From Schistocerca nitens (Eukaryota > Arthropoda > Insecta > Orthoptera > Acrididae): 64,000 nt of DNA. A program made the translations under genes and the position numbers. Each line of letters begins with the position of its first letter. The first letter of the stretch is position 1. Of the stretch, positions 52,800-63,932 are shown one piece after another. Below the pieces are notes generated by a model. It was given only the letters and a program-made list of their open reading frames with translations. It searched no databases and was not told the DNA's origin. The stretch lies in NCBI RefSeq assembly GCF_023898315.1, contig NC_064622.1:270435503-270499502 (forward strand). The letters run 5' to 3'.

Positions 52800-52875
52800 A
52801 GGTGGTTCATTGAACCCTTTGCCAGGCACTTTATTGTGAATAGCAGAGTAATCACGTAGATGTAGATGTAAATCT
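51290..52875 (+). mobile_element. LINE (GATGTA-tail family), reverse transcriptase and 3' end
   Basis: Longest member of this family here. Starts within the linker before the reverse transcriptase, runs through palm and thumb to a stop at 52797-52799, then a ~75 bp 3' untranslated region with GGTTCATTGAACCC and a GATGTAGATGTA tail. The endonuclease is missing (5' truncation or decay). The tail type links it to the fragments at 1527, 9060, 10533, 31405, 36500 and 39870. Confidence 0.9.
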
Positions 52876-52940
52876 GGCTGGCTGAATGCGGATTTGAACA
52901 CCATTCCTCCGCAAAGCGAGCTTAGTGTGCTAACAACTGT
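52876..52940 (-). repeat. SINE head fragment, GTCCCGTCGACG family, antisense
   Basis: GGCTGGCTGAATGCGGATTT and AGTGTGCTAACAACTGTGC match the tRNA-like head of this family read antisense. Confidence 0.55.
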
Positions 52941-53229
52941 GCATTCTGTGTCTGATTCAGAGTTAACTTTAAGCGAAGGCAGCTCCATCCTACGTGGCAT
53001 AAACATAGATAAAGCTTGAAATTTTTTAAATAAATCAATATGTAAGCTCTGGATGATGCAATCAGAAAGAATAATGGAGTGTAGCTAAGGAAATCAGATT
53101 GGGAAATGAGACATTAAAAGCAGCACACAACTTTTGGTAGAATAGCAGCAAAATAACTGACGACAACCGAAGCAAAAGTGTTAAACAGTTTTTCTGAAAA
53201 AGGCAAATTCGTTGATACAGAACGTAAAT
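52941..53229. other. no recognisable feature
   Basis: Nothing identified. Confidence 0.45.
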
Positions 53230-53470
53230 TTAAGTGTTAGAGGGCTTTTAGGCGAGTATTTAACCGGAATGCAGCCTTATACAGAAATGAAACATAAATA
53301 ACGGATGGTACAGACTCGCAGAGTAGAAGCTTTTGAAATGTGGAGGTACAGAATGTACTGAGGATTCGACAGGATAACAAATAGAGAGGTATTGCACCAA
53401 AATGGGGAGAAAAGAACTTGATGCCAGAAATCGATTAAAAGAAAGGAATGGCTAATGGGAATCAAGGAAT
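53230..53470 (+). pseudogene. RTE-like LINE C-terminal relic
   Basis: The plus strand reads RRVEAFEMWRYRM, stop, GFDRITNREVLHQN, matching LEAFELWAYRRILRISWVSRITNQDVL in the LINE at 27189-30387. Broken by stops. Only this segment survives. Confidence 0.65.
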
Positions 53471-53511
53471 CCGTACTTTGGAAACAGAAGTGAGTGAGTG
53501 AGTGAGTAAGA

Positions 53512-53512
<1 letters not shown>

Positions 53513-53558
<46 letters not shown>

Positions 53559-53582
53559 GGTTTCGGGAGAGGGGGGGGGGGT
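53513..53582. repeat. (GT)n microsatellite with adjacent poly-G
   Basis: About 21 GT units, then a run of ten G at 53572-53581. Confidence 0.95.
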
Positions 53583-55181
53583 AAAGATAGTAGAGAGAGA
53601 CCAAGTTTTGACTGCAGTAAGCAGATTGCAGCAGTTAACACAGTACGCAGACATGAAGTGACTTGCACAGTATACTAGCAGACGACGACGGCAACAATAG
53701 TCCTCAACAGCAGAAGCACCAAACTACGGACATTGTAGCGGAAACTTCAACGTTGCTTTAAAGCTGGGTTAGTGATCACTGGATACCACCGATCCTACGA
53801 CAGAGCTTAGGTAACAGCTGGTATTAAGTGCAATCGAAAGGCGAGGGCTCATTATTCCGCTGTTCGGCCTCCTTTCTGGCGACTTGTATGAACTTATCAA
53901 GATGCAGAGGCCCGGATTCATAATTCAGTTGTATCCACCTCCACCACAATCCCTGATTTCACACAATTTAGCTAGAAGAAGAGGTCTAAAGATCGAAGAC
54001 AGACAGAGTTGCGTTGCATACCATTTGCAGTAGCCTATGTTTAGTCCATGTTTAGTGAATCACAGTCGTTTTCGTGCAAACCCGCGGATAGTGGACCTAG
54101 TGAAATCTGAAATTCAGATCCAATGCAAGAAGAAGACCGCGACCATTTGCTACGCCCGTCGTATCTTTGCCGCCAGTGTACACAGACCGAAAAGTGCCGT
54201 CTCCCCTCCCTTTCACCCCGAGGGCTGCCGAAGGCCGTCCACGGTGTGCGCTGGAGAGTTCAAGGTCGCGTCCGGCGTGCCGGATGACCAAGGCGCAGCC
54301 CAACCCTGGTGACGTCACGGCGCACGTATGCAGATGGTCGCGGGAAGCAGGTGAGCGGGAGGTCGCGTGGCTTGCGCAATCCCGAGCTGACAACATAGCA
54401 CGCAAAATCCAGCCGGCAGCCTGCGCTAGCAACAGGTAGTAGAGCAATAGTCGCCACACCTCTCTCTCACCTCTTCTTTCCGTCCTTTCCCTGCTTCTCC
54501 TACACTTACTGTTGTTATTTTATTGCTAAATATCTGCCTTTCCAAAACAATGCAGTTGTGCAATTGGCTTTACACCCCAAATACATTTACAGGAATTTGC
54601 GTCTACATCTGGAGTCTTGTTGATTTACTGAAATTTCCTTGTTTGCTGCTATTGGAAAAACGAACGGAAAAATAACAAGGATTAATGTAGTCTTTACACA
54701 GGTGACTCATCTCTGTGTGCAAGGATTACATTACAAGGAGACATACAGCAACGAGTAATTGCGTATATTTCTTGTTTCACAAGTAGAGACGTTTCTGATT
54801 TTCACCCATTTACAATTGGTAGCAGTTAAATCTTCATCATCACTAAGTTTATGTCGGCTGTATTTTAAACGTCACAGCTGCCCTGCACAAAATACCGATC
54901 TAAACCAGAGTTAGGTGTATTTAATTTGTATCTTTCATCTCCTTAATTCACATTTATATCTATAGCACACACACATTAGATTCACAGGTGTACGAATACA
55001 GCGCAGGGCTGATCAATTTTTAACGTCCGAAAAATTAAATCTACAAACCCAACTGACTTTAGTAGTTTCCGAATATACAAGAAAATTGTAATCTGACTTA
55101 TGGTGTATTTCCAATGTAAATAAACACACAAATCGATCACTAGGCGAGTGCTATGCTGCTGTCATATACCAGCGAATCTAA

Positions 55182-55182
<1 letters not shown>
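53583..55182. other. no recognisable gene; GC-rich patch 54030-54440
   Basis: 54160-54440 is GC- and CpG-rich, with overlapping frames on both strands (54037-54312, 54097-54459, 54167-54439), none recognisable. The remaining flanks are AT-rich. Confidence 0.4.

Positions 55183-55238
<56 letters not shown>
55183..55238. repeat. (GT)n microsatellite
   Basis: About 28 units. Confidence 0.96.
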
Positions 55239-55241
<3 letters not shown>

Positions 55242-55689
55242 TTTATGTTTCTAAGTGCAAAACAATGAGTAAACATACAATGAAAAGATAAATATACCTA
55301 CTGTAAATTACACACAAATATACAACTCCGGAAACGTGGCAGCTACGGGAATTTTCTCAGAAACGGCAGCTGCAGCATTCGAAATTTAGTCGAGAAAAAC
55401 TTGATAAAAGTAAATATGTATTTTAATAGCATAAAGCGAATCACAACTTCATTCAAAGATTTAACAGTAATAGACCACCTGAAGATAGGTGAAAACCCGA
55501 AACTCATCTCGGCATGAAAAATTTGGAATGGCTGATTGCTGTACATCTTCACGTGAAATTAAATTTTTCGACAATTCCATTTTCGCCCTTTACCGGCAGA
55601 CTGTAGGAATAATTTAAGGCAATTGCTGGTTACATACGCAACAGAAAATCCATTGTATCATCTCCTGAGATAAGACTGCCCACAACTGA
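55239..55689. other. no recognisable gene
   Basis: 55470-55530 holds a CCTGAAGATAGGTG...AACCCGAAAC string reminiscent of foldback elements at 28225 and 47870, but no matching arm is seen. Confidence 0.35.
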
Positions 55690-56340
55690 GAAGTGCTTGA
55701 TATCTTGAGTACTAGCACTGGGACGGAGCTGTCGTCCGATTTAGTCCCGCACACGTTCTGTCTGAGACAGATCTGGGATGTTGCTGACCACGGGAGAATC
55801 TCAACGTCACATATACAGTACAGGGAGACACTTTACATGTGTAAACGAGCATTGTCCTGTTGAAAAATGCCATTGCGATACTGTCGCATGACAGGTAACA
55901 AACGAAGACGCTGGATGTCGGTAGCACACCGTAGTGCCGTCAGAGATCCCTAAGTCACTACTAGCCGTGACCAGAAGCCGTACCCGATGGTTCCCCACAC
56001 CATGACATCTGAAGTAACACCGCTATGCTTCTCCAAATCATTGGAAGAGTAGGACCTCCCCCAACGTCGCCGCCATGTTTGCTGATGACGGTTATCCGCG
56101 ATAGCACAGAACTGCGATTCATCGCTGGACACAGTGCGACGCTATTCATCGCAATCCATATTTCCAGGTGGAGGCACCAAATCATACACAGCCGTTGGTG
56201 TGGTGGCGTTAACGGCACCCTACTAATGGGACAGTAATTCCCTACTCCAACTTCTGCTCGTTTTCGACTAATTGTGAGGGATGACACGGAATCTTGCTAG
56301 GAGCCCATTACTTGTTCTCGGTTGCCAGGCACAGATGTGA
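55690..56340 (-). pseudogene. Tc1-like transposase, catalytic part
   Basis: The minus-strand frame 55950-56132 reads SSDESQFCAIADNR (first Asp), WRRRWGRSY, then VMVWGTIGYGFWSRLVV. Further pieces toward 55700 correspond to the second-Asp and C-terminal region in other frames (FFNRTMLVYTCK-like). Inactive. Confidence 0.75.
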
Positions 56341-56383
56341 AGGGCGATGTGCTTGGTGCGCAATACAGCGATCCTCCCTTGAA

Positions 56384-57285
56384 GGAAAGGAAGGAAGACT
56401 GGGTTTAACTCCCCCTCCCAGATGATGCCCTCTCTCCCTCCATTTATCCCTCCTATCAACTATGATCCTCACCTCCCCCTCCCTCCCGCTGTCCTTTTCC
56501 CGGGCTCCCTCTCCCCTTCCATCCCGTTTTCTCTTCACCTCCCCACTCCCTGACTCCATTCCCCCCCCCCCCCGGGTTCTTTTCCTTTCCCCTCCACTGC
56601 CTTCCCCACTCCTTTTTGCGTCCGCCCTGCCCCCCACCTCCTTTCCTGTGTCCTCTCCCTCCCTCGGTTGCCCCCTTTTCTTCCTTTCTTCTCCTCCCCC
56701 CATTTTTCCCCTCATTGGTCCGGGTCTTGCCCCCCCCCCCCCCCCCATCTGCTGGCGCGTCTGCTCTATAGTGCTGTTTCAAGTGCGTGTTCAGTGTTGT
56801 GCGTCGCCTGTCAGTGTTGGGAATGGACACCATACTGTCGCTAGGTGTGTTTTTAAACTGATGCGAACAGAAACCCCTTGTCGCCGTGTTTTTTAATTGT
56901 GTCTGTCTATTTAGTATCTGTTTCAATCAGCACCACCAACCCTTTGTTTTTATATTCACTTCGCAATTTTTCTTCTTGTTCCAGTTTTAATCAGTCACCG
57001 TTTTATCGCATGTTTTTATTTTTATGATATCTCCTAATTTTGTTGTTTTTAACTTTTCTGTAGGCTGCAGAGCGGCATATCACACGCTGCTGTCCGCCTG
57101 CTCCCCCTCGGGGAGGGGGTTTCGAAATTCAATAAAGGAAAAAAAATGGGTTTAATGTCCCTCATTACAGACAGGGCACAAGTTCGTATTGTGTCGAGGA
57201 TAGGGAAGGAAATCGGCCGTGCCCTTTCGAAGGAACCATCCCGCAATTTACCTGGAGCGATTTAGGGAAATCATAGAAAACCTAA
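56384..57285 (-). repeat. SINE, GTCCCGTCGACG family, 5'-truncated, split by a retroposon
   Basis: Perfect 14 bp target duplication GATCCTCCCTTGAA (56370-56383 and 57286-57299). The SINE itself is 56384-56408 plus 57156-57285 (GTCCCTCATTACAG, GAAATCGGCCGTGCCC, GATTTAGGGAAATC). It ends before the tRNA head, a 5' truncation typical of target-primed reverse transcription. Confidence 0.9.
56409..57146 (+). mobile_element. polypyrimidine-rich retroposon with poly(A) end
   Basis: 738 bp inserted in the SINE with 9 bp duplication TGGGTTTAA (56400-56408 and 57147-57155). The right end is AATAAAGGAAAAAAAA, a polyadenylation signal followed at once by poly(A), which marks reverse transcription of a processed RNA. 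The first ~340 bp are almost pure C/T with runs of C (56563-56576, 56731-56747). The rest is T-rich with GGCTGCAGAGCGGC near the end. The Gly/Glu/Arg-rich antisense frames here (56308-56926) are compositional artefacts. Confidence 0.82.
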
Positions 57286-57309
57286 GATCCTCCCTTGAAA
57301 TGGTCAGAC

Positions 57310-57560
57310 GTGGCCGACCGGAATCTTCACGACGAGTATGGTTGCCCTCACGTTCCTACGCAGTGCAACATCTGACCACCGTCCACTCCCAAATGTGCTC
57401 CACAAACCTGGATACAGCACAATGCGACCAGCTGCTAAATTGAGACCCCACAATGAGACCCGTTTCAAATTGTGCTCGGAGCTGGTGAAGTTGTCTCACG
57501 CGAGTACGTGGCCTCTCCCTGCCCTTCACAGTGATCATTCAACTTATGTCTATGTTCACA
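57310..57560 (-). pseudogene. Tc1-like transposase N-terminal relic
   Basis: The minus-strand frame QLHQLRAQFETGLIVG, then SHCAVSRFVEHIWEW resembles the helix-turn-helix start of Tc1 transposases (LSQFERGRIVGL type). Its position and strand fit the catalytic part at 55690-56340. Decayed. Confidence 0.5.
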
Positions 57561-58576
57561 CCCCTTATATACGTTACTGCACTCTGCTGTCCGTTCTACC
57601 TGACACAGAGAACTGCACCTTTAATAATTATTTGCATACGCGCCAATGGCGTGTGTATAGGAAGTTAGACTGACATCCGACCACGCCTTTGGAGTGTTTG
57701 ACATTTTTTGTCAGGCAATGTAAATACAGACACATGAAAGAGAACGGAAAATAGCGTATGGGAGTCAACTATGCAACGTACGGGAAGCTGCCGTAAACTA
57801 AGTCTTCCTATTTGCTATACGCAGCCGATATGAGTAACAAACGGTTTCCTAGACTGAATTTACGTTCGGAAAGGAGTAAATAAAATGCCATAAAAGTATA
57901 TGTACCCGGAGAGTGAAATGCGAAAGTCACATCATGTACATAACCTGTTAAGAGGCGTACTTATTGTGGTCATTTCTATCCAGTTTTACGCAGAGGTACA
58001 AGAGCTTATTATTCGAAACATCGGCAACTGGGCTAGAACATGTAAGAGGTACATAAAACCAGCACTGTGTGCCGCAGGACTTGTCTTACTCGAATGTCCA
58101 AACGGAAGTGACGTGCCACTTCCTTCATCCGGCGCGGACAACGACCGACGCCTCTCTTTCTACAGGCCTCGTGTGGCACGTTGCGGAACTGCATCTCTTC
58201 GAGTCCGCTGTGTAGTGTCCTAGTGGAGTTGTTTCTGTTTTCCCAAGATTTCAGCATTCGCGTTGAAGACTACCGACGTTAACACAGCACGTCCCACGCC
58301 ACAAAGTCAGGACACAACGGATAATAAGACGAAGTTTTCAACGAAAATCTTAAGGTTATAATTATAATTCTAAATATAGCCCCGTTATCCTGCAAAATGG
58401 CAATGTTACATAATGTGGCAAAAGTGTACAGATGGGCACTGAAAGTCACAAAACCAAGGAAAAAGTACTACCGCATTCCGTGCTTGGAATAAACAGTGAG
58501 AAAATTGCTCTAATTCAGAGAAGGTTGAAGATTCAAAATAATGTTATACACCATAGTGGCAAATGAAGATATGTAA
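57561..58576. other. no recognisable feature
   Basis: Frames 57900-58223 and 58033-58257 overlap on opposite strands and are unassignable. Confidence 0.45.
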
Positions 58577-58606
58577 GGGGGGTGGGGGTGGGGGGGGGGG
58601 GGGGAG
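58577..58606. repeat. poly-G tract
   Basis: GGGGGTGGGGGTGGGG and about 14 further G. Its minus strand could form G4-avoiding C-rich DNA. No promoter context visible. Confidence 0.9.
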
Positions 58607-61600
58607 AATTCACAACTTCGTACACCTGAAACAAGTAAATTTCATGCTTACATCTCTTCGATTTTAAGTTCATTATAGATGAAGCACTAATTCAGTCGGA
58701 CAACGAGAGGTAGTGGATAGGCTATATGCTGTAATTTATTTAGATGTGAAAACAGCCACTCTACCTTTGATGAACATGCGATAAAGCACGCGCTCGAATC
58801 ATCTAACATAGAACAGGATACGAAAACCGTTACAATGAAGTCACAACGAAATACAAGAGTCCTTGCAGTGAATAAGAAAGTAATAAATGACCAAATCAAA
58901 GTAAGTTGTTATAGGCCACTGAAGAAGCTTCACAAATAGAAAGAAGCGAAAAGCGTATGGCACAAAACAAGCAGCCTAACTTCTGAGTTTCGTCAGAGTT
59001 ACTGATCCATCGTTGCGGAATTATGATAGTAGACTTGCATTAATGTTGTGGAGTCACATACAGAGAAAGGTGGCGTTTCCAGGATGTGAAATGATACGAT
59101 CTTTTATTTCTATATCTATACGGCTGTATTTATTACTTTTCCCTTTAATTACAAGAGATTTCTTCTTCATGCATATAGTGCTGGAAATGATGTACAAGAA
59201 TTCGCAAATACAACATATGAACATAAAGCTGCTCATCCATCCATCAGCAGGTACGAGAACACCTTGACTGACAGTCGGAATGAAATGCCGATCCGATTAT
59301 TTAATTTTTATTTATTTTTTCTTTTGCATGGTCGAATCAGCGTTTTACCCTTGCACTATGACGACTAAAATGATTCAACTGAATGAATCTAACAGGTGAC
59401 ATGTTAGGAACAACGCCTAAGGTGACAATAAGTGGTCTGAAAAAATGCAGTGAATGAACAGTACCTCCATCATCTTCCCCCCTTCCCCGACCAACATTTG
59501 GGTCTTCTCAACAGATAGTGTCTAAGAGAGAAGCGCCGTAAATGCTGGTTCGTTTCAGAACGAGACATGTGCTCTGATAATTTTCAGGAAAGTAGTGGGT
59601 GGTTAATCTTCTTTATTACGAGAAACAGGCCAAGGTCCACAAATTATTTTGTTCTGGCGCGTATCTTATCGGAAGCATTTCCACGGAACGCTTTTATCGC
59701 AAAATTCTTGTAAGGATAACGGATAACACACATCGTCTGATATCAGAGCCTCCGGGCTGAACTCACCTCACGAATCTAACACTTCGCATACTTTTCACTA
59801 TTTGCTTTCACATTAGTTTTGCAATGCATCCTCCCTCAGAAATCTTTTATCATATCTCCCTTCGTGTGAGAAAGCGCAACATAAAAGATTGCAGCGGACC
59901 AAAATGTAAACAACAGAAACCTGGTACAATATACTGCAAATGCCTCTGTCCATATGGTAACTTTCTTTCTGTGCTGTTGAGAGAGAACACTTCTTCAGTA
60001 ACTTGCAAATCGAAAATCAGATTAGACTTTTAATCAAAACGAGCAGCAGACTCTCTGCATGTAGGCCTATATATAACAGTAGGTATATGGGAAGCATACA
60101 ATCATTACTTACTAACTCAGAAAAATAACATTGTACAACGTATACCAATTCTAAGTTTCAGAGAATAGTCACGTCTTACGATACTTCACGGCATGTGAAT
60201 GGAGGAAGTACGTAGAATTTCAAGTTTAGATTAATCATACTACATATAGCATTACTAACTATCTACGAAAAACTGTCTTTACGCATCTAGACCATTTGAT
60301 GACGAATGGCTTAAAGTCAAAATTGCAGTTGAGGGATTTACAGTAAATATATGCAATGACGAAAATGTTAAAATTTATCCACACAGTTAATATGTACAGG
60401 ACAAGGAATTACCAGCCAAATTTAAGAGTGCGACGTGCGATATAGTTGTACATTATAGCAGCAGAGTTTACGCAGATGTGGTGATAATGGCACGCTCTAT
60501 CGGAAAGTCTTGGTTACAAAGCAACATAAAACGATAGTCTTTAGAAGTTTATAGCGCTAATCTGTTTCAAGGTGTTGCTTTGTTGCTGTTTTACATTAAT
60601 CTTTTCTTGTACAAAGGCGAGGATGTAAAAATATTTTTGTATGTGTAAAGGACGAGAATAATAATAATAGACTTTCTGGCCGTTTTGACGTAGAAGTTAT
60701 CTGTATGCAGTAGGGTAGATCTCGAACTTGTAAACTGAAAGATACATTATAAACGACACCGGATAGTGTTTGGAAGGCGAACATCAGTACGCAGTCACAA
60801 AAACAATACACTGGCTTCATTTTCACACAATTCTCCAACTGAATGTCCCGTCTCTAATGACTGGCCTTGCTACATTAAACATTAGCTGGCTGAAATCAAA
60901 ACAAAAAGCACTGATAGAGCTTTTCCGATTAATGCAAATATGCGAAGCTCTTGAAATGGAAAAACTTGGCGATCCGTATAAGATATATTTAGAAGCTGGC
61001 TCATGTGGCAGACACCTCTCGGTCATCGTCTGCCGTACTGGAATTGGCTACAACATGCTTGCAGAGAATCATTCTACGACTAAACTTCTAGAAATGCCAC
61101 ATAATGATAATCCAAAATGCATAATAGTCATTCACAGTATGTAATTGTCAGCGCGTCTCGGGTCGTTCAGAGCAGCGCAGTATTGCTATCTTTCTCTAGT
61201 GTTAGTGTATTTAAGCAGTATGTACTTTCCATAATAACTCTTATTAATAGTGATATCTCAGGCCTTAGGAACACCTCTGTCCGTATCTTTAGTTCTGCCG
61301 ATGTCTTTTAGTTTTTATATTATTTAAATAATCTAATGTCATATTTCCAGCAGCTTTTAATAAAGCTAGACGCAAAAAATTAAAAAGGCCATAACAGAGA
61401 GTGTCTCTTCAAATATATAGAACTACGACACTGCGAATCAGTCAGAAATCAATTATAGAAAACGAGAAGAACACAAAACCGATTCCGGGAATTAATTAAT
61501 AGGCAACCAGTTTACATTAAGAACCAAAGAGCATATTCATCGATACACAAACACTCATAGTTGTAACGTGAAACAAAGCCAGGCATATCCTGACGGAAAC

Positions 61601-61616
61601 TAGGAAAAACAAAACA
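58607..61616. other. 3 kb without recognisable gene or repeat
   Basis: AT-rich. The longest frame, 60770-61144 (124 residues, plus), has no recognisable domain and no upstream start context or polyadenylation signal that would support a gene. It is the largest featureless block in the window. Confidence 0.5.
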
Positions 61617-61618
61617 TA

Positions 61619-62935
61619 CGAGGGTCATTCCAAAAGATATGCACACTATTTTTTTTAAAAATCCATCTTTTATTCTACATGTTTGAAACTTTTACAGTGT
61701 GTAGGTACATCCTTTAGGAACAATATTTTCATTTCTCCACATAATTTCCATCCCTCTCAACTGCCTTACGCCATCTTCGAACCAGCGCCTGTATATCCGC
61801 ACAGTACAATTCTGGACCAACCTGTTGGAGCCACTGTTTGGCAGCGTGCACAAGGGAGTCATCATCTTCAAACCTTGTTCCACGAAGAGAGTCTTTCAGT
61901 TTCCCAAAGAGATGATAGTCACATGGAGCCAGGTCAGGACTGTAAGGCGGATGTTTGTGTTGTCCATCCGAGTTTTGTGATCGCTTCCATGTTTTTTTTT
62001 TTACTGACATGTGGCCGTGCATTGTCGTGCAACAGCAAAACATCCTGCTTTTGCCGATGTGGTCGAACACGACTCAGTCGAGCTTGAAGTTTCTTCAGTG
62101 TCGTCACATATGCATCAGAATTTATGGTGGTTCCACTTGGCGTGGTGTCCACAAGCAAGAGTCCTTCGGAATCGAAAAACACCGTAGCCATAACTTTTCC
62201 AGCAAAAGGTGTGGTTTTGAATTTTTTTTTTCTTGGGTGTATTTGCATGATGCCACTCCATTGATAGCTTCTTCGTCTCTGGTGAAAAATCATGGAGCCA
62301 TGTTTCATCACCTGTCACAATTCATCTCCATCATTCTGGTACTGTTCCAAAAGTTCGCTGCATACCGTTTTCCTTGTTTCTTTGTGAGCCACTGTCAACA
62401 TCCTGGGAACCCACCTGGCACAAACCTTTTTTAATGCCAACATTTTCAGTATTCTGCAAACACTTCCTTACCCTACCCCAACGTAGCGTGACAATTCCTT
62501 CACTGTGATGCGTCAGTCAGCAGTCAGCAATTCGTGAACTCTCTGCACATTGTGCAGTACGAGGCCTGCCGCTGCGAGGACAATCCTCAATATTGCCGTG
62601 CCCGCTTTCATCACGTAACCTGCTTGCCCACCGACTAACTGTACTGCGATCGACAGCAGCATCTCCATACCCCTTTTTCAACCTCTTGTGGATGTTTCCC
62701 ACTGTCTCGTTTTCACAGCACAGGAATCCTATGACAGCACGTTGCTTCTGACAAACGTCAAGTGTAGCAGCCATCGTGAAGACGTGCTGTGACGGCACCA
62801 CTTACGGGGACAGGTTGAACTAAGTTTGAAAACAAGCGGGAAGGATGTATCTACACACTGTAAAACTTTCACACATGCAGAATGAAAACTGTATTTTAAC
62901 AAAAATAGTGTGCATTTCTTTTGGAGTGACCTTCG
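61619..62935 (-). mobile_element. mariner transposon with ~93 bp inverted repeats
   Basis: The ends 61619-61712 (CGAGGGTCATTCCAAAAGAT) and 62843-62935 pair over about 93 bp with scattered differences. TA flanks lie at 61617-61618 and 62936-62937. Length 1317 bp. Both ends are complete and the gene spans the interior, so apart from frameshifts this is the best-preserved mariner in the window. Confidence 0.92.
61729..62801 (-). pseudogene. mariner transposase pseudogene, all regions present
   Basis: Likely start at the Met of MAATLDVCQKQRAVIGFLC (near 62774). Then VGNIHKRLKKGYGDAAVDRS and TVSRWASRLRDESGHGNIED (DNA-binding half), VTGDETWLHDFSPETKK (first Asp, near 62318), LLLHDNARPHVS (second Asp, near 62040) and HPPYSPDLAPCDYHLFG (third Asp, near 61950), ending RRWRKAVERDGNYVEK. 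Four overlapping frames are used. One shift is at a poly-T/A run near 62222-62232, another at the run of T near 61990-62001, so slippage in homopolymers probably inactivated it. Confidence 0.9.
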
Positions 62936-62937
62936 TA

Positions 62938-63371
62938 TATCATGAAAGACTTTCCAGCAATTAAAACTTCACTGACAAACCGGAGCGATCACACAAGAAG
63001 ATATCCTGGAGAGAGAGATATATATATTTTCCAATCCGAAATTCAAAACACGGCAAGGTGACCAGGAAAAAATCTGGTGAAATTGTGTCCGAAACAAGGG
63101 AAACAGGACACAATGAGAGAATGTACGAAACAGAGAGACAAGGAAATATCAACCAACGTAACCAACTATTTGAGTAGTTCTGACTGCGCCTACTCATAAC
63201 CAGTACTTCTAATAGCAACGTTAGCATGTGAAAGACATTATTTGGCTCTACTGTAGTTCCCTGCATGCCAGTTTCCAGCAGTTATCGCCATCAGTGCCGC
63301 CAGCGGAAGTTAGCAGCAACTGAATGACTAGGTGGGGCGTTGAAAGAAGTTGCCATGAAGGCTAGCTGAGC
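62938..63371. other. no recognisable feature
   Basis: The frame 62961-63266 (minus) is hydrophobic but unassignable. Confidence 0.45.
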
Positions 63372-63932
63372 CTAGCGGTGCCACAAAGCAGGTACGCCCC
63401 TAGCGGTACCCGCCGTCGTTAGCGGCCTCGTGCAGGAATCCAGGCCACAAACTGCTGCCCCAGACGGGCGCCGGCAGGTGCGGTTCCGCCGCTCATGTAT
63501 ATGCATCTCTTTATAGCCGCCGCCTTGTTTATAAACACCGCCAGACCGGTCGCGAGAGCACAACAGGCCGTGACGTGACGTGACACTGGCTACCCTTTCG
63601 GTACACCGACTTCCTGGATTAGCGACATGGCGCCAGGATCTATACCACAATTTCCAGCGCAATGTGAGGGGAAACCAGTACGCTACATAGACTACGGTCA
63701 CACAGGTAACTGCGAAAAGCGTTAGTAGGCCGTAAATAGTCACACGCACGTACATATTAAGGAACATTATGCTGATTGTAACAGCAAGAAAGAATGAAAC
63801 GATTAAGTCAAAACCCGGATGATATGTTGAGTAGTGTACCACCAGTAAGACTGCAGTGAATATTGTCCACAGTATTGGCTCAACGCTGAAGCACAGGTAC
63901 GGGATCTGTCTGATATGTACACTACGGGCCAT
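63372..63932 (-). CDS. unrecognised hydrophobic open frame
   Basis: 186 residues on the minus strand. Residues ~17-33, 42-58 and 62-88 are strongly hydrophobic, suggesting three membrane-spanning segments. The C-terminal half is Arg/Cys-rich and unlike the first half. The annotated Met lies inside the terminal repeat of a Tc1 element, so it is not a trustworthy start; a real exon, if any, would begin later. The 3' half overlaps a GC-rich patch. It might be one exon of a host membrane protein or chance. I do not recognise it. Confidence 0.2.
   Translation of the reverse strand: MARSVHIRQIPYLCFSVEPILWTIFTAVLLVVHYSTYHPGFDLIVSFFLAVTISIMFLNMYVRVTIYGLLTLFAVTCVTVVYVAYWFPLTLRWKLWYRSWRHVANPGSRCTERVASVTSRHGLLCSRDRSGGVYKQGGGYKEMHIHERRNRTCRRPSGAAVCGLDSCTRPLTTAGTARGVPALWHR

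Larger units (their letters stand above)
55690..57560 (-). mobile_element. Tc1-like transposon relic hosting two nested insertions
   Basis: Minus-strand transposase pieces lie at 55690-56340 and 57310-57560. Between them is a SINE (56384-57285) with its own duplication, itself hit by a polypyrimidine retroposon. Terminal inverted repeats were not located, so outer ends are approximate. Confidence 0.65.

Noticed and set aside
56308..56926. Gly/Arg/Glu-rich proteins on the minus strand
   Set aside because: They are translations of a polypyrimidine tract within a retroposon; amino-acid bias reflects base composition.
60770..61144. 124-residue frame as a small host gene
   Set aside because: No domain, no splice or promoter context, no polyadenylation signal close by; evidence insufficient.
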